From Tunturiibacter empetritectus (lineage in GTDB: Bacteria > Acidobacteriota > Terriglobia > Terriglobales > Acidobacteriaceae), in contig NZ_JACCCU010000002.1 in the NCBI RefSeq assembly GCF_013410875.1, positions 496,001 to 560,000 of the forward strand: DNA of 64,000 bases, written 5' to 3'. The position numbers were made by a program, and so were the translations under genes. The notes under the pieces were generated by a model. It worked only from the letters and a program-made list of their open reading frames with translations. It had not been told where the DNA came from and searched no databases. Positions within the stretch are counted from its first letter, which is position 1; every line of letters starts with the position of its first letter. Shown in pieces: positions 44,900 through 52,959 of the stretch.

Positions 44900-46513
44900 T
44901 TGAGTGTTCATCTCGTAAATCCCAGCGATAACTCCTTTGGGACCGCAGTCATCACGCCACGTTGGCTCTTCGTCCTCGCCGCCGCCACACCCTCCCTCGC
45001 AGGCGACCCCATCCTCATCGACGAATCCATCGAGCAGATCATCCCCGAATCCATCCAGTCCGGCGACATCGTCGGCATCAGCGTCCACACCGGCAACGCC
45101 CTCCGCGGCTACGAGGTCGGTCGTATCGCCCGCGAGCGCGGAGCCTGGGTCATCTATGGAGGCATCCACGCCACGCTCTTTCCCGAAGAAGCCTTCGAGC
45201 GCGGCCACGCCCACGCCGTAGTCAAAGGCGACGGCGACATCGCCTGGGGCAAAGCCGTAACCGACATCCTCTCCGGCAACCAGCCCGAAAAAATCTACGA
45301 GGGCGGCCGCATCGGTGGCACCGACTTCCTCGCCGCCCGCTGGGACCTCATGCCCCGCGACAAGTACATGTGGGCCTCCGTCCAGACCATCCGCGGCTGC
45401 CCCAAGCACTGCTCCTTCTGCAGCGTCTGGCGCACCGACGGCCAGCAGCCTCGCCAGCGTCCGCACCAGTCCGTCATCGACGAGATCGTCAACCTTCGCC
45501 AGATCGGCTTCCGCTTCATCGCCCTCGCCGACGACAACTTCTACCCCGTCACCCTCACCGACCTCCGCCTCGCGCGCGAACAAAATAACGAAACCAAACT
45601 CGCCGAACTCACCGCCATCCGCGCCGAGCGCTTCCTCCTCATGGCCGAGCTCGCCAAGCTCCCCAAAGACATGGTCTTCTTCACCCAGATCACCATGGAA
45701 GCCGGCGAAGACGGCGAGTACCTCGACGCCATGCGCAAAGCCAACATCAAGGGCGCACTCGTAGGCGTAGAAGCCGTCACCCCCGAAGGCCTCAAAGCCG
45801 TCTTCAAAGACTTCAACTACTCCGGCGAAGCCCTCGCCCGCCAGCTCCAGACCTTCAAGAAGCACGGCGTCCACGTCCTCGGCTCCTTCATCTTCGGCCT
45901 CCCCACCGACAAGCCCGCCACCTTCGACGCCACCGTCGAGATGGCCCTCAAAGCCGGTGTCACCTTCGCCCAGTTCGTCATGATGACGCCCTTCCCCGGC
46001 ACCGTCGACTTCGGCCGCTGGGAGAAAGAGCAAGCCAAAGCCCCCGAAGTCGTCGCAACGCCCACAGGCGACATCCCCATCACCCGCTACTGGCTCATCC
46101 CCACTGTCATCCGCCCCAAGATGTTCACCCCGCACCCATCCATGACCTCCGCCGAGATTAGCCAACGCACCCAAAAAGTCTGGGACCGCTTCTACGACTG
46201 GTCCTCCATCTGGCAGCGCAGCGCCTGCACCCCCACCCTCCGCGCCCGCGTAGCCTTCATGTTCCTCTCCAAGCTCTACCGCCAGATGTACGCCGGCACC
46301 GGCATCTCCACCGACAGCGCCCGCCGCAAGAAATCCAAAACCTGGGCTCGCTGGACCGCGAAGCAATGCCGCAAACTCTTCTCCGCCAAACCCATGCCCG
46401 AACTCCAATCCCCCGCATGGGAGCACGCCTTCTCCTCCGCCAACCTCCGCCGTCCCGCCTTCCTCGGCCCTCAGGAAAGTCCGTCTCCCTTCACCGTCAT
46501 CACAAAATCCTGA
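44900..46513 (+). CDS. B12-binding domain radical SAM protein
   Basis: Radical SAM enzyme with a predicted N-terminal cobalamin-binding domain (about 20-130: GDIVGISVHTGNALRGYEVG, WVIYGGIHATLFPEEAFERG). The cluster motif is GCPKHCSFC near residue 170, with ADDNFYPVTLTDLRLARE and SFIFGLPTDKP following. Members methylate or rearrange many substrates such as lipids, hopanoids, Mg-protoporphyrin or natural products, and the substrate cannot be assigned here. A helix-rich C-terminal region (about 400-537) carries extra Trp and basic residues. The TTG start is divergent from sucC. Length 537 aa. Confidence 0.85.
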   Translation: MSVHLVNPSDNSFGTAVITPRWLFVLAAATPSLAGDPILIDESIEQIIPESIQSGDIVGISVHTGNALRGYEVGRIARERGAWVIYGGIHATLFPEEAFERGHAHAVVKGDGDIAWGKAVTDILSGNQPEKIYEGGRIGGTDFLAARWDLMPRDKYMWASVQTIRGCPKHCSFCSVWRTDGQQPRQRPHQSVIDEIVNLRQIGFRFIALADDNFYPVTLTDLRLAREQNNETKLAELTAIRAERFLLMAELAKLPKDMVFFTQITMEAGEDGEYLDAMRKANIKGALVGVEAVTPEGLKAVFKDFNYSGEALARQLQTFKKHGVHVLGSFIFGLPTDKPATFDATVEMALKAGVTFAQFVMMTPFPGTVDFGRWEKEQAKAPEVVATPTGDIPITRYWLIPTVIRPKMFTPHPSMTSAEISQRTQKVWDRFYDWSSIWQRSACTPTLRARVAFMFLSKLYRQMYAGTGISTDSARRKKSKTWARWTAKQCRKLFSAKPMPELQSPAWEHAFSSANLRRPAFLGPQESPSPFTVITKS

Positions 46514-46562
46514 AGAAGAACATTGAAACTAAGAGTGCCGTGGATTTGAAAGGGCGTGGCTG

Positions 46563-46588
46563 GGTACCCAATGCTTTAGCTTTGGGTA
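46563..46588. repeat. Palindrome of the GGTACCC family
   Basis: GGTACCCAATGCTTTAGCTT followed by TGGGTA; related to the copies at 42464 and 42510. It lies in the 267-bp gap after the radical SAM gene, which otherwise holds nothing I can support except a possible leader ORF (46686 onwards). Confidence 0.6.
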
Positions 46589-46780
46589 TCCACGTCATAA
46601 GACCCAACCCTCTCCATGCCACTTCAGTCGCCGAGGGAATCTTCCACACGCAACGGGCTTCTGGTCGTAAGTCCATTGAGAGGGAATGACGAAGTTTCCG
46701 AAACCAGACTTAGAGGAAGTTGATGAGACCGGCAGTAAACCGGAGGTCGGCGCATTTAGCATCCTTGCTAAGATCGTAAC

Positions 46781-47212
46781 GTGTCCAAGTCATTCCGTTG
46801 GGTTCATATCTTGCTTGAAATCATCGGTGGCCTTGCCTTGGTCGCTGGCCTGGGATGGCTGGCTTTCTATTTTTTATTCATCGTTCCAATGAGCCATTTC
46901 TCAGATGGAAACTGTAGCCCCGATACCGAGCAGAGGCTTGTGAATGCGCCGGATGGCGGGGCACATAACTTCAAGAGTTTCCGTAGAACTTGCGGCCAGT
47001 ACAACTTCTTTTTTGCCTATCTAAGCACGGGCAATCCCAACAAGGGCTATGAGTATGAACCCATCCTTGAACTAAAGAATGTAGGTCCAGGGGCGGCCAC
47101 CGCAGTTTGGGAAGGACCAAATCGAATAACTGTCACATATCCAAAATCAGCAGAAGTCGTGGATGCTTATGCGAAGTCGTTCGGAATAGACATTGTCCTA
47201 CGTCCGGAGTGA
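46781..47212 (+). CDS. Membrane-anchored protein, unknown
   Basis: A 143-residue protein with one N-terminal transmembrane helix (LEIIGGLALVAGLGWLAFYF) and a soluble extracytoplasmic part with two Cys (GNCSPD, RRTCGQYN) that could pair. No family recognised. The GTG start lacks a clear ribosome site, whereas an ATG at 46686 in another frame has a good one (GAGAGGGA). The base composition is lower in GC than the neighbours. See the finding on a possible frameshift. Confidence 0.5.
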   Translation: MSKSFRWVHILLEIIGGLALVAGLGWLAFYFLFIVPMSHFSDGNCSPDTEQRLVNAPDGGAHNFKSFRRTCGQYNFFFAYLSTGNPNKGYEYEPILELKNVGPGAATAVWEGPNRITVTYPKSAEVVDAYAKSFGIDIVLRPE

Positions 47213-47330
47213 TAGAAAGCTTACCTGTCAGCACGGCAACGCCCTACCGCGCCGCATAGTATCCCGAACGAGCAGTAATCACCCCTCCACGAGTAGGACT
47301 ATCCAGCTTAATGCGATGGAACGATCCATC

Positions 47331-48182
47331 CTACTTCAGCGAAGAAGGCTTGTAAACAATCCGGTACTGGCTCCTCTGATCGCTCTCCATAATCCGAAGA
47401 TCATTCCACACCTCAGCCCCCGTCGCATCAAAGAAAATTCGCCCTCCGCTCTTCTTTACCAGCTCTTCTAGCGTCTTCTGTCCCTCCGCATGGAACGACT
47501 TCGCTTCATCGCTAAAGACATAGATCGTCGTCCGCGCCTGCTGGCATATATCGATCACGTCTTCGAGCCGCGTATGGCTGGCGTTATCCAGCCCATCCGT
47601 GAAAAGAAGAATAAAGTTGCCCGTAGCTACATCACGATCACTCGTCCACTGATCCCTGCAAGCCTTATAGAGTGAATCGAACAGAACCGTGCCCCCCAAT
47701 CGGCTCTCACGGTCCGACCCAATCGTCTTCAGGCTCTCCGTCAGCAGACCAGCATCGTTCGTCCAGCTCTGTTTCACCTTCGCCGCAGAATCAAAACGCA
47801 TCACGAAGGCCTGGTCGGTCTCCTTCCTCATCAGTCTTGTGGCATACATCGCCGCAATATCTTGATTGCGCCACAGCCCCTCCATCGACCTGCTCGTATC
47901 GAAAAGAATGCCCGCCCGGATCGGCAGGTTCTGGTACGCCTGAAAGGACAGAATGTGATCCTGCAGCTTTCCATCATCCAGCAGCCGCAGATCCCTCTCC
48001 GTCAGATCTTCCATCGGCATCCCATGAAAATCAGAGACGTGAAACGTGAGGCTTACCTCGTCCACCGGAACAGTCAGCGTGTAAGGACCAGCCTCGCCCT
48101 GCGTCTTCCCCACGTTCTGCGGCGCACCACTCTCCAGTGGCAGCAATAGCACCAAACCGACCATCAAAAGGTCGCTGAACAT
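47331..48182 (-). CDS. VWA domain protein, acidobacterial type
   Basis: A 283-residue exported protein with a signal peptide or anchor (FSDLLMVGLVLLLPLESGA), a short beta domain (VSLTFHVSDFHGMPMEDLTERDL, the VWFA-related acidobacterial feature) and a von Willebrand A domain. The metal site motif is FDTSRSM, with the second Thr in GGTVLFDSL and the third Asp in LLFTDGLDNAS. Such domains bind proteins or ligands and are greatly expanded in Acidobacteriota. The partner is unknown. ATG 48182 was chosen over an in-frame TTG two codons earlier. Confidence 0.87.
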   Translation of the reverse strand: MFSDLLMVGLVLLLPLESGAPQNVGKTQGEAGPYTLTVPVDEVSLTFHVSDFHGMPMEDLTERDLRLLDDGKLQDHILSFQAYQNLPIRAGILFDTSRSMEGLWRNQDIAAMYATRLMRKETDQAFVMRFDSAAKVKQSWTNDAGLLTESLKTIGSDRESRLGGTVLFDSLYKACRDQWTSDRDVATGNFILLFTDGLDNASHTRLEDVIDICQQARTTIYVFSDEAKSFHAEGQKTLEELVKKSGGRIFFDATGAEVWNDLRIMESDQRSQYRIVYKPSSLK

Positions 48183-48284
48183 AGCCAAGTCAGAATAACC
48201 GCTGCGACCTCACAAAAAGCCACCCGCGAAACCCACGCTAACCAGCTGACTCGCTAACTCGCTGCCTCTGCTACGCTTAAACCG

Positions 48285-49355
48285 ATGCCGCCCCAGCCCC
48301 ATCTCAAGCAGATCGTCGAAGCCCATTCCACTCTCACCCGCGAACAAGCCCGCGACCTCATGCAGCAGATCCTCGCCGGCCAGCTCGCCGACCTCGAGAT
48401 CGCCGCCCTCCTCGGAGCACTCGCAGCCCGCGGCGAAACCGCCTCCGAGATCGCCGGCTTCGTCGACGTCATGCGCACCGCCGTCACGCCCATCCCCCTC
48501 ACCAACGCCGAGCGCAGCAACCTAGTCGACACCTGCGGCACCGGAGGAGACGCCAGCGGCACCTTCAACATCTCCACCGCCGCAGCCCTCGTCGCCGCCG
48601 CAACTCCCGACGCAAACCTCATGGTCGCCAAACACGGCAACCGCGCCGTTACCTCCCAGACCGGCTCAGCCGACGTCCTCGAAGCCCTCGGCATCCCCGT
48701 CGATCTCACCCCTGAGCAAGCCGCAACCGCCCTCCGCACCCACCGCTTCGCCTTCCTCCACTCCCCCAGCCTCCATCCCGCAATGAAGGCCGTCATGCCC
48801 GTCCGCCGCGCCCTCGGCGTCCGCACCGTCTTCAACATCCTCGGCCCGCTCACCAACCCGGCAGGAGCCTCCGCGCAAGTCATGGGCGTCTACTCCGCGC
48901 ATCTCGTCCCCATCGTCGCCGAAGCTATGTGTCTCCTCGGCACCCATCACGCCTTCGTCGTCCACGGCAGCGCCCTCCGCGAAGAAGGTCCTGCCGGGAG
49001 CGGGGGTCCTGCCGGGAGCGGAAGCTTAGACGAGATCTCCATCAGCGGCCCCACCCAACTCGCTGAAGTGCACAACGGCGCAATCACCATCATCACCACA
49101 ACCCCCGAAGACCTCGGCCTCCAGCGCGCCCCCATCGAGACCCTCCAAGGCGGAAACGCGCAAACCAACGCCGCCATCCTCACCGCCATCTTCTCCGGTG
49201 AGCAAGGCCCCCGCCGCAACATCGTCCTGCTCAACGCCGCCGCTGTCCTCGTCGCCGCCGACCTCGCCCTCGACCTCCCCAACGGCATCGCCCTCGCCGC
49301 CAGAACCATTGACTCAGGAGCCGTCACCAGACTCATCGCCAACCTCCGCGTCTGA
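48285..49355 (+). CDS. trpD: Anthranilate phosphoribosyltransferase
   Basis: TrpD joins anthranilate to phosphoribosyl pyrophosphate in tryptophan synthesis. The 356-residue protein contains DTCGTGGDASGTFNIST (PRPP site), VAKHGNRAVTSQTGSADVLE and GPLTNPAGASAQVMGVY. Between VVHG and LDEISISGPT, where other TrpD have only a residue or two, there is an insertion of about 19 residues that ends in two copies of GPAGSG. No other trp gene is adjacent. Confidence 0.95.
   Translation: MPPQPHLKQIVEAHSTLTREQARDLMQQILAGQLADLEIAALLGALAARGETASEIAGFVDVMRTAVTPIPLTNAERSNLVDTCGTGGDASGTFNISTAAALVAAATPDANLMVAKHGNRAVTSQTGSADVLEALGIPVDLTPEQAATALRTHRFAFLHSPSLHPAMKAVMPVRRALGVRTVFNILGPLTNPAGASAQVMGVYSAHLVPIVAEAMCLLGTHHAFVVHGSALREEGPAGSGGPAGSGSLDEISISGPTQLAEVHNGAITIITTTPEDLGLQRAPIETLQGGNAQTNAAILTAIFSGEQGPRRNIVLLNAAAVLVAADLALDLPNGIALAARTIDSGAVTRLIANLRV
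48987..49022 (+). repeat. 18-bp tandem repeat inside trpD
   Basis: GGTCCTGCCGGGAGCGGG repeated twice, coding GPAGSG twice. The first ten bases (GTCCTGCCGG) equal the start of the intergenic palindromic element at 4801. Confidence 0.8.
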
Positions 49356-49408
49356 ACCCAGCAACAAACATCGAGCCACAAACATCCAGCAACCAACAAG
49401 AGAACCCC

Positions 49409-49750
49409 ATGACCCCAGAACACCCCACCAGACAAAGAGTCTGTTTCCTCCTCCAGATCAAGCCCGACCGTCTCGACGAATACCGTCGCCGCCACGCCGC
49501 CGTCTGGCCCGACATGATCGCCGCCCTTCAGCGCACCGGCTGGCACAACTACTCCCTCTTCCTCACGCCCGCCGGCCAGCTCATCGGCTACCTCGAAACC
49601 AACGACTTCCAACTAGCCCAGACCAGAATGCGCGACAAACCCATCAACGCCCTCTGGCAGTCCGAGATGAAGGACTTCTTCGTCCAAACCACCAGCAAAG
49701 ACCCCGACCAGCTCATGTCCCCCCTCGAAGAAGTCTTCCACATCGACTAG
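49409..49750 (+). CDS. rhaM: L-rhamnose mutarotase
   Basis: Small (113 aa) dimeric alpha-beta barrel that interconverts alpha and beta anomers of L-rhamnose. Family features: VCFLLQIKPDRLDEYRRRHA, VWPDMIAALQRTGWHNYSLF, YLETNDFQ and MSPLEEVFHID at the C-terminus. No other rhamnose genes are visible, so it may be used with genes elsewhere. It follows trpD by 53 bp. Confidence 0.9.
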   Translation: MTPEHPTRQRVCFLLQIKPDRLDEYRRRHAAVWPDMIAALQRTGWHNYSLFLTPAGQLIGYLETNDFQLAQTRMRDKPINALWQSEMKDFFVQTTSKDPDQLMSPLEEVFHID

Positions 49751-49794
49751 AGCAACGCCACGGTTGATATAGAGTCGTCTTGGCTCTCTTGTTT

Positions 49795-49823
49795 GTCATT
49801 CCCGAAGGGAATCTGCGTTGCAG
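49795..49823. repeat. Dispersed hairpin repeat, second copy
   Basis: GTCATTCCCGAAGGGAATCT then GCGTTGCAG; TTCCCGAAGGGAA forms the hairpin. Closely related to 11491-11521. Confidence 0.55.
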
Positions 49824-49945
49824 TCTCTAAACCATCAGACAAATTGCCCTGGCGACAGCACTTCCAACACCGAGCGGCAACCACCATCGGAACCAAACTA
49901 ACCCCCAATCCGTATCTTCTCCAGCCACTCAGGAGTCGCTCCAAC

Positions 49946-50314
49946 ATGTCGACCTACCCACCGCCCACGAACTCCATCCACCCAGCCTTCGTCACCTCAG
50001 CCTTCGAGCTCCCCGGCTACCGCATCGTCCAGAACATCGGCATCGTCCGCGGCATCGTAGTTCGCTCGCGCAACATCCTTGGCACAATCGGAGCAGGGCT
50101 CCAAACCATCGTCGGCGGCGACATCACCATCTTCACCGAGCTCTGCGAAAAAACCCGCCAGGACTCCTACGCCATGATGACCCTCCACGCCGCCCAGCTA
50201 GGCGCCAACGCCGTCATCTCCTTCCGTTACGACGCCAACGAGCTCATGAACGGAGTCACCGAAGTCCTCGCCTACGGCACCGCAGTCGTCGTAGAACCCA
50301 TCAAAAGTGCTTGA
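49946..50314 (+). CDS. YbjQ/UPF0145 family protein
   Basis: A 122-residue protein of the YbjQ family (UPF0145, heavy-metal-binding domain by name only), which forms a pentameric ring. Signature VTSAFELPGYRIVQNIGIVRGIVVRSRN, GGDITIFTELCEKTRQDSYAMM and GANAVISFRYD. A short Pro-rich leader precedes it. The start ATG at 49946 is preceded by CAGGAG. Function unproven. Confidence 0.9.
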   Translation: MSTYPPPTNSIHPAFVTSAFELPGYRIVQNIGIVRGIVVRSRNILGTIGAGLQTIVGGDITIFTELCEKTRQDSYAMMTLHAAQLGANAVISFRYDANELMNGVTEVLAYGTAVVVEPIKSA

Positions 50315-50406
50315 ATTTCTTCTGGCATCTGGCTAAACCCTCTGCGCCTGCATCTAACCAGAGAAGTGTCGATCGTTCTCAGGACTCATTCAGGAGCCAG
50401 CACCCA

Positions 50407-50922
50407 ATGATGAAGCAATCTCTCGCAGCCCTCTGCCTGCCCGCCGCACTCTTCGCCTTTACCTCCGCAGGGCAGCTCTTGGCGCAGAGCACCGCCTCCG
50501 ATACCGACAAGGCATTCGTAGCCAAAGTATCCCAGGGCGGCCGATACGAAGTAGAAGCCAGCAAGATCGCCCTTCAAAAGGCTGTCGCTCAGGATGTCAA
50601 AGACCTCGCCACCTCCGAGGTGCACGATCACGAACTCGTCAACAGCGAACTAAAGCGCATATCCGCTGCAGAAAAAGTCCTCATCGCCCCTGTCCTTAAC
50701 TCAGAGTTCCAGCAAAAGCTCGACCATCTCAAAACTCTCTCCGCCGCCGACTTCGACCAAACCTATCTCAGCGAGATGGCCGTGATCCACGATAAAGACG
50801 AAAAGCTCTTCGCCCAGGAGGCCATCGACGGCTCCAGCGAATACAAAGCCTTCGCCGCCAAAACCGACCTCATCGTCAAGCGTCACATCGGCGCTCTCCA
50901 CGGCACCGACAAGACAAACTAA
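50407..50922 (+). CDS. DUF4142 (ferritin-like) secreted protein
   Basis: A 171-residue exported protein with signal peptide LAALCLPAALFAFTSAGQLLA and a four-helix DUF4142 domain: DTDKAFVAKVSQGGRYEVEASKIA, QDVKDLATSEVHDHELVNSEL, FDQTYLSEMAVIHDKDEKLF. The His and Glu placement resembles ferritin-like folds, but metal binding is unproven. The family is often linked to envelope stress. Two consecutive ATGs allow either start. Confidence 0.87.
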   Translation: MMKQSLAALCLPAALFAFTSAGQLLAQSTASDTDKAFVAKVSQGGRYEVEASKIALQKAVAQDVKDLATSEVHDHELVNSELKRISAAEKVLIAPVLNSEFQQKLDHLKTLSAADFDQTYLSEMAVIHDKDEKLFAQEAIDGSSEYKAFAAKTDLIVKRHIGALHGTDKTN

Positions 50923-51004
50923 CCGCATCCGACACTCATTCGCGATTCGAGCCCCTCGCCTCAACTCCGGTTTTGTATACTCGTCTTCAAATCAGGAGAC
51001 ACTC

Positions 51005-51400
51005 ATGGCTCGAGTCACAGGCATCGGCGGCATCTTCCTTCGCGCACGCGACCCTAAAACCCTCTCCGCCTGGTACGCCAAGCACCTCGGCATCACCCTC
51101 TCCGACTATGGCGGAGCCACCTTCCTCTGGACGGACGAGATACCCGCCACCACAGGCAGCACCACCTGGTCTCTCTTCTCTGAAAGCAGCAAGCACTTCG
51201 GCCCCGGCAACGAAAGAGGCCCACAGCAAGCCATGATCAACTACCGCGTCGATAATCTCGACGAACTCCTCACCCAGCTCGCCGCCGAAAACATCCCCAT
51301 CGACCCTAAACGCGAAAGCGCTGACTTCGGCCACTTCGCCTGGATCACCGACCCCGAAGGCAACCGCATCGAACTCTGGCAGCCCCTCGCCGACAAGTAA
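51005..51400 (+). CDS. VOC family protein (glyoxalase fold)
   Basis: A 131-residue vicinal-oxygen-chelate protein with start GIGGIFLRARDPKTLSAWYAKHLG and end GHFAWITDPEGNRIELWQP, where the final Glu is a probable metal ligand. Members act as lyases, isomerases, dioxygenases or resistance proteins; substrate unknown. A CAGGAGA ribosome site precedes the ATG. The next gene is a second VOC protein 26 bp away. Confidence 0.88.
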   Translation: MARVTGIGGIFLRARDPKTLSAWYAKHLGITLSDYGGATFLWTDEIPATTGSTTWSLFSESSKHFGPGNERGPQQAMINYRVDNLDELLTQLAAENIPIDPKRESADFGHFAWITDPEGNRIELWQPLADK

Positions 51401-51426
51401 GTCATCTTTTCGCGAAAGGAAATCGG

Positions 51427-51867
51427 ATGCCGACTCTCCAACGCAAAGAAGAAAAACTAGCTCCGAACATCCAGCAGGTCGTCCCCTTCCTCGCAGTCTC
51501 AAATATTGAAGCCTCCCTGCGCTTCTACATCAACGGCCTCGGCTTCGAAAAGACCAAAGAGTGGATCGACGGCGGCAAGCTCCGCTGGTGCTGGCTGCAA
51601 CTCGAAGGCGCAGCCCTCATGCTGCAGGAGCACCGTCCCGACAAGCCCCCATCCTCCAAACCAGGCGAAGGAGTCTCCCTCTGCTTCCAGTGCAACGACG
51701 CCCTCGCCATCTATCGCGCAGCGCTCGCAAATGGTCTTCACCCTCAGCGCCCCTTCGTAGGCAACGCCATGTGGGTCACCATCCTCCCGGACCCCGACGG
51801 TTACAAATTAGACTTCGAGAGCCCCACCGACGCCCCGGAAGAAGCCCTCTACTCTGACCCAGACTAG
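51427..51867 (+). CDS. VOC family protein, bleomycin-resistance-like
   Basis: A 146-residue VOC protein of the glyoxalase/bleomycin resistance type: NIEASLRFYINGLGFEKTKEWI, LQLEGAALMLQEH and MWVTILPDPDGYKLDFESPTD. It is similar in fold but different in sequence from the preceding gene, so the two are adjacent members of one superfamily, probably transcribed together. Substrate unknown. Confidence 0.88.
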   Translation: MPTLQRKEEKLAPNIQQVVPFLAVSNIEASLRFYINGLGFEKTKEWIDGGKLRWCWLQLEGAALMLQEHRPDKPPSSKPGEGVSLCFQCNDALAIYRAALANGLHPQRPFVGNAMWVTILPDPDGYKLDFESPTDAPEEALYSDPD

Positions 51868-51951
51868 GTCCTGAACCTACCGATAACCCCGTTTTCTGCA
51901 AACGAGTTGAGGGTAGTGGGTATCCTTTCTGCGAAAGGCAGGTGGAAGCCA

Positions 51952-52716
51952 ATGTCGGATCAGGCGCTGAGCTTCTATGACTCGATGGCGGATTACTACC
52001 ACCTGATCTTTGAAGATTGGGATCGGTCTATTCAGAGGCAGGCAAAGATTCTGGACACCGTGATCTCGCGAGAACTGCCCGACCAGCACTTGAGGATTCT
52101 GGACTGCGCATGCGGTATTGGTACCCAGGCTTTGGGTCTCGCCGCACGAGGACATCATGTTGTTGGCTCCGACATAAGTCCTATGGAGGTGACAAGGGCT
52201 GCCCGAGAGGCTTACGCGCGCGGCCTGAACATCGAGTTTTATGTCTCGGACATGACGGATCTGAAGGAGATCCCCGAAACCGGATTTGATGTTGTTGCAG
52301 CTTTCGATAACGCCTTGCCCCACCTCACATCAGACGAACTAATCCATGCTGTCAGAGCAATGGCAAGCCGGCTGAACTCAGGTGGACTGTTCATCGCAAG
52401 TATTCGAGACTACGACTTGCTCCTCCAGCAAAAACCAGCCATGCAGGAACCCGCGTTCTTCGGCAGCAAAGGTAGCCGAAGAATCGTCCATCAGGTCTGG
52501 GACTGGACCGAAGCAGCAAGATACACGCTGCACCTCTACATCACAATCAAAGCCGACCAGGGTTGGACTACACACCACTTCGTGTCGGAGTACCGGTGCG
52601 TCAGACGGCAGGAACTTTCGGATGCATTACGCTCGGTGGGTTTTGAAGAGCCGGTCTGGCTGATGCCCCGAGAGAGTGACTACCACCAGCCTCTTGTTCT
52701 CGCAAGATGGCCCTGA
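51952..52716 (+). CDS. Class I SAM-dependent methyltransferase
   Basis: A 254-residue methyltransferase, similar in layout to glycine/sarcosine N-methyltransferases. The start FYDSMADYYHLIFEDWDRSI is typical for that group, followed by the SAM-binding ILDCACGIGTQALGLA, VGSDISPMEV and FDVVAAFDNALPHL. ATG 51952 follows a GGCAGGTGG stretch and avoids a 15-residue extension. Lower GC and different codon use than its neighbours suggest possible transfer. Substrate unknown. Confidence 0.85.
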   Translation: MSDQALSFYDSMADYYHLIFEDWDRSIQRQAKILDTVISRELPDQHLRILDCACGIGTQALGLAARGHHVVGSDISPMEVTRAAREAYARGLNIEFYVSDMTDLKEIPETGFDVVAAFDNALPHLTSDELIHAVRAMASRLNSGGLFIASIRDYDLLLQQKPAMQEPAFFGSKGSRRIVHQVWDWTEAARYTLHLYITIKADQGWTTHHFVSEYRCVRRQELSDALRSVGFEEPVWLMPRESDYHQPLVLARWP

Positions 52717-52920
52717 CGTTCCACAATCCGAGCCGCAAATAACGTTCCACACGCCCGGCCAGTCAACGGATCGCCCATGCATGGAGCACCACCCGCCGGC
52801 TGGCTGTAGCAGAACACATAGTAGCGTCCCCACACGCCATTCGCCGCGAACAGCGACACATTCCGAAAGACAGTCACCAACCACACGAGTAGTGGCGCTC
52901 AGTTCCTTTACAGCCAACCA

Positions 52921-52953
52921 AATAAAAGGCGGACGTCCATCAGAACGCCCGCC
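52921..52953 (-). terminator. Intrinsic terminator for the secreted protein gene
   Basis: On the minus strand GGCGGGCG, a 10-base loop, CGTCCGCC (one G-T pair) and TTTTATTT follow the stop codon at 52960 within 10 bp. Confidence 0.8.
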
Positions 52954-52959
52954 CTCATC

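Noticed and set aside
44852..46426. A 524-codon open frame opposite the radical SAM gene
   Set aside because: It is Gly/Glu/Val-rich, has no recognisable domain, and arises from high GC codon use of the real gene on the other strand.
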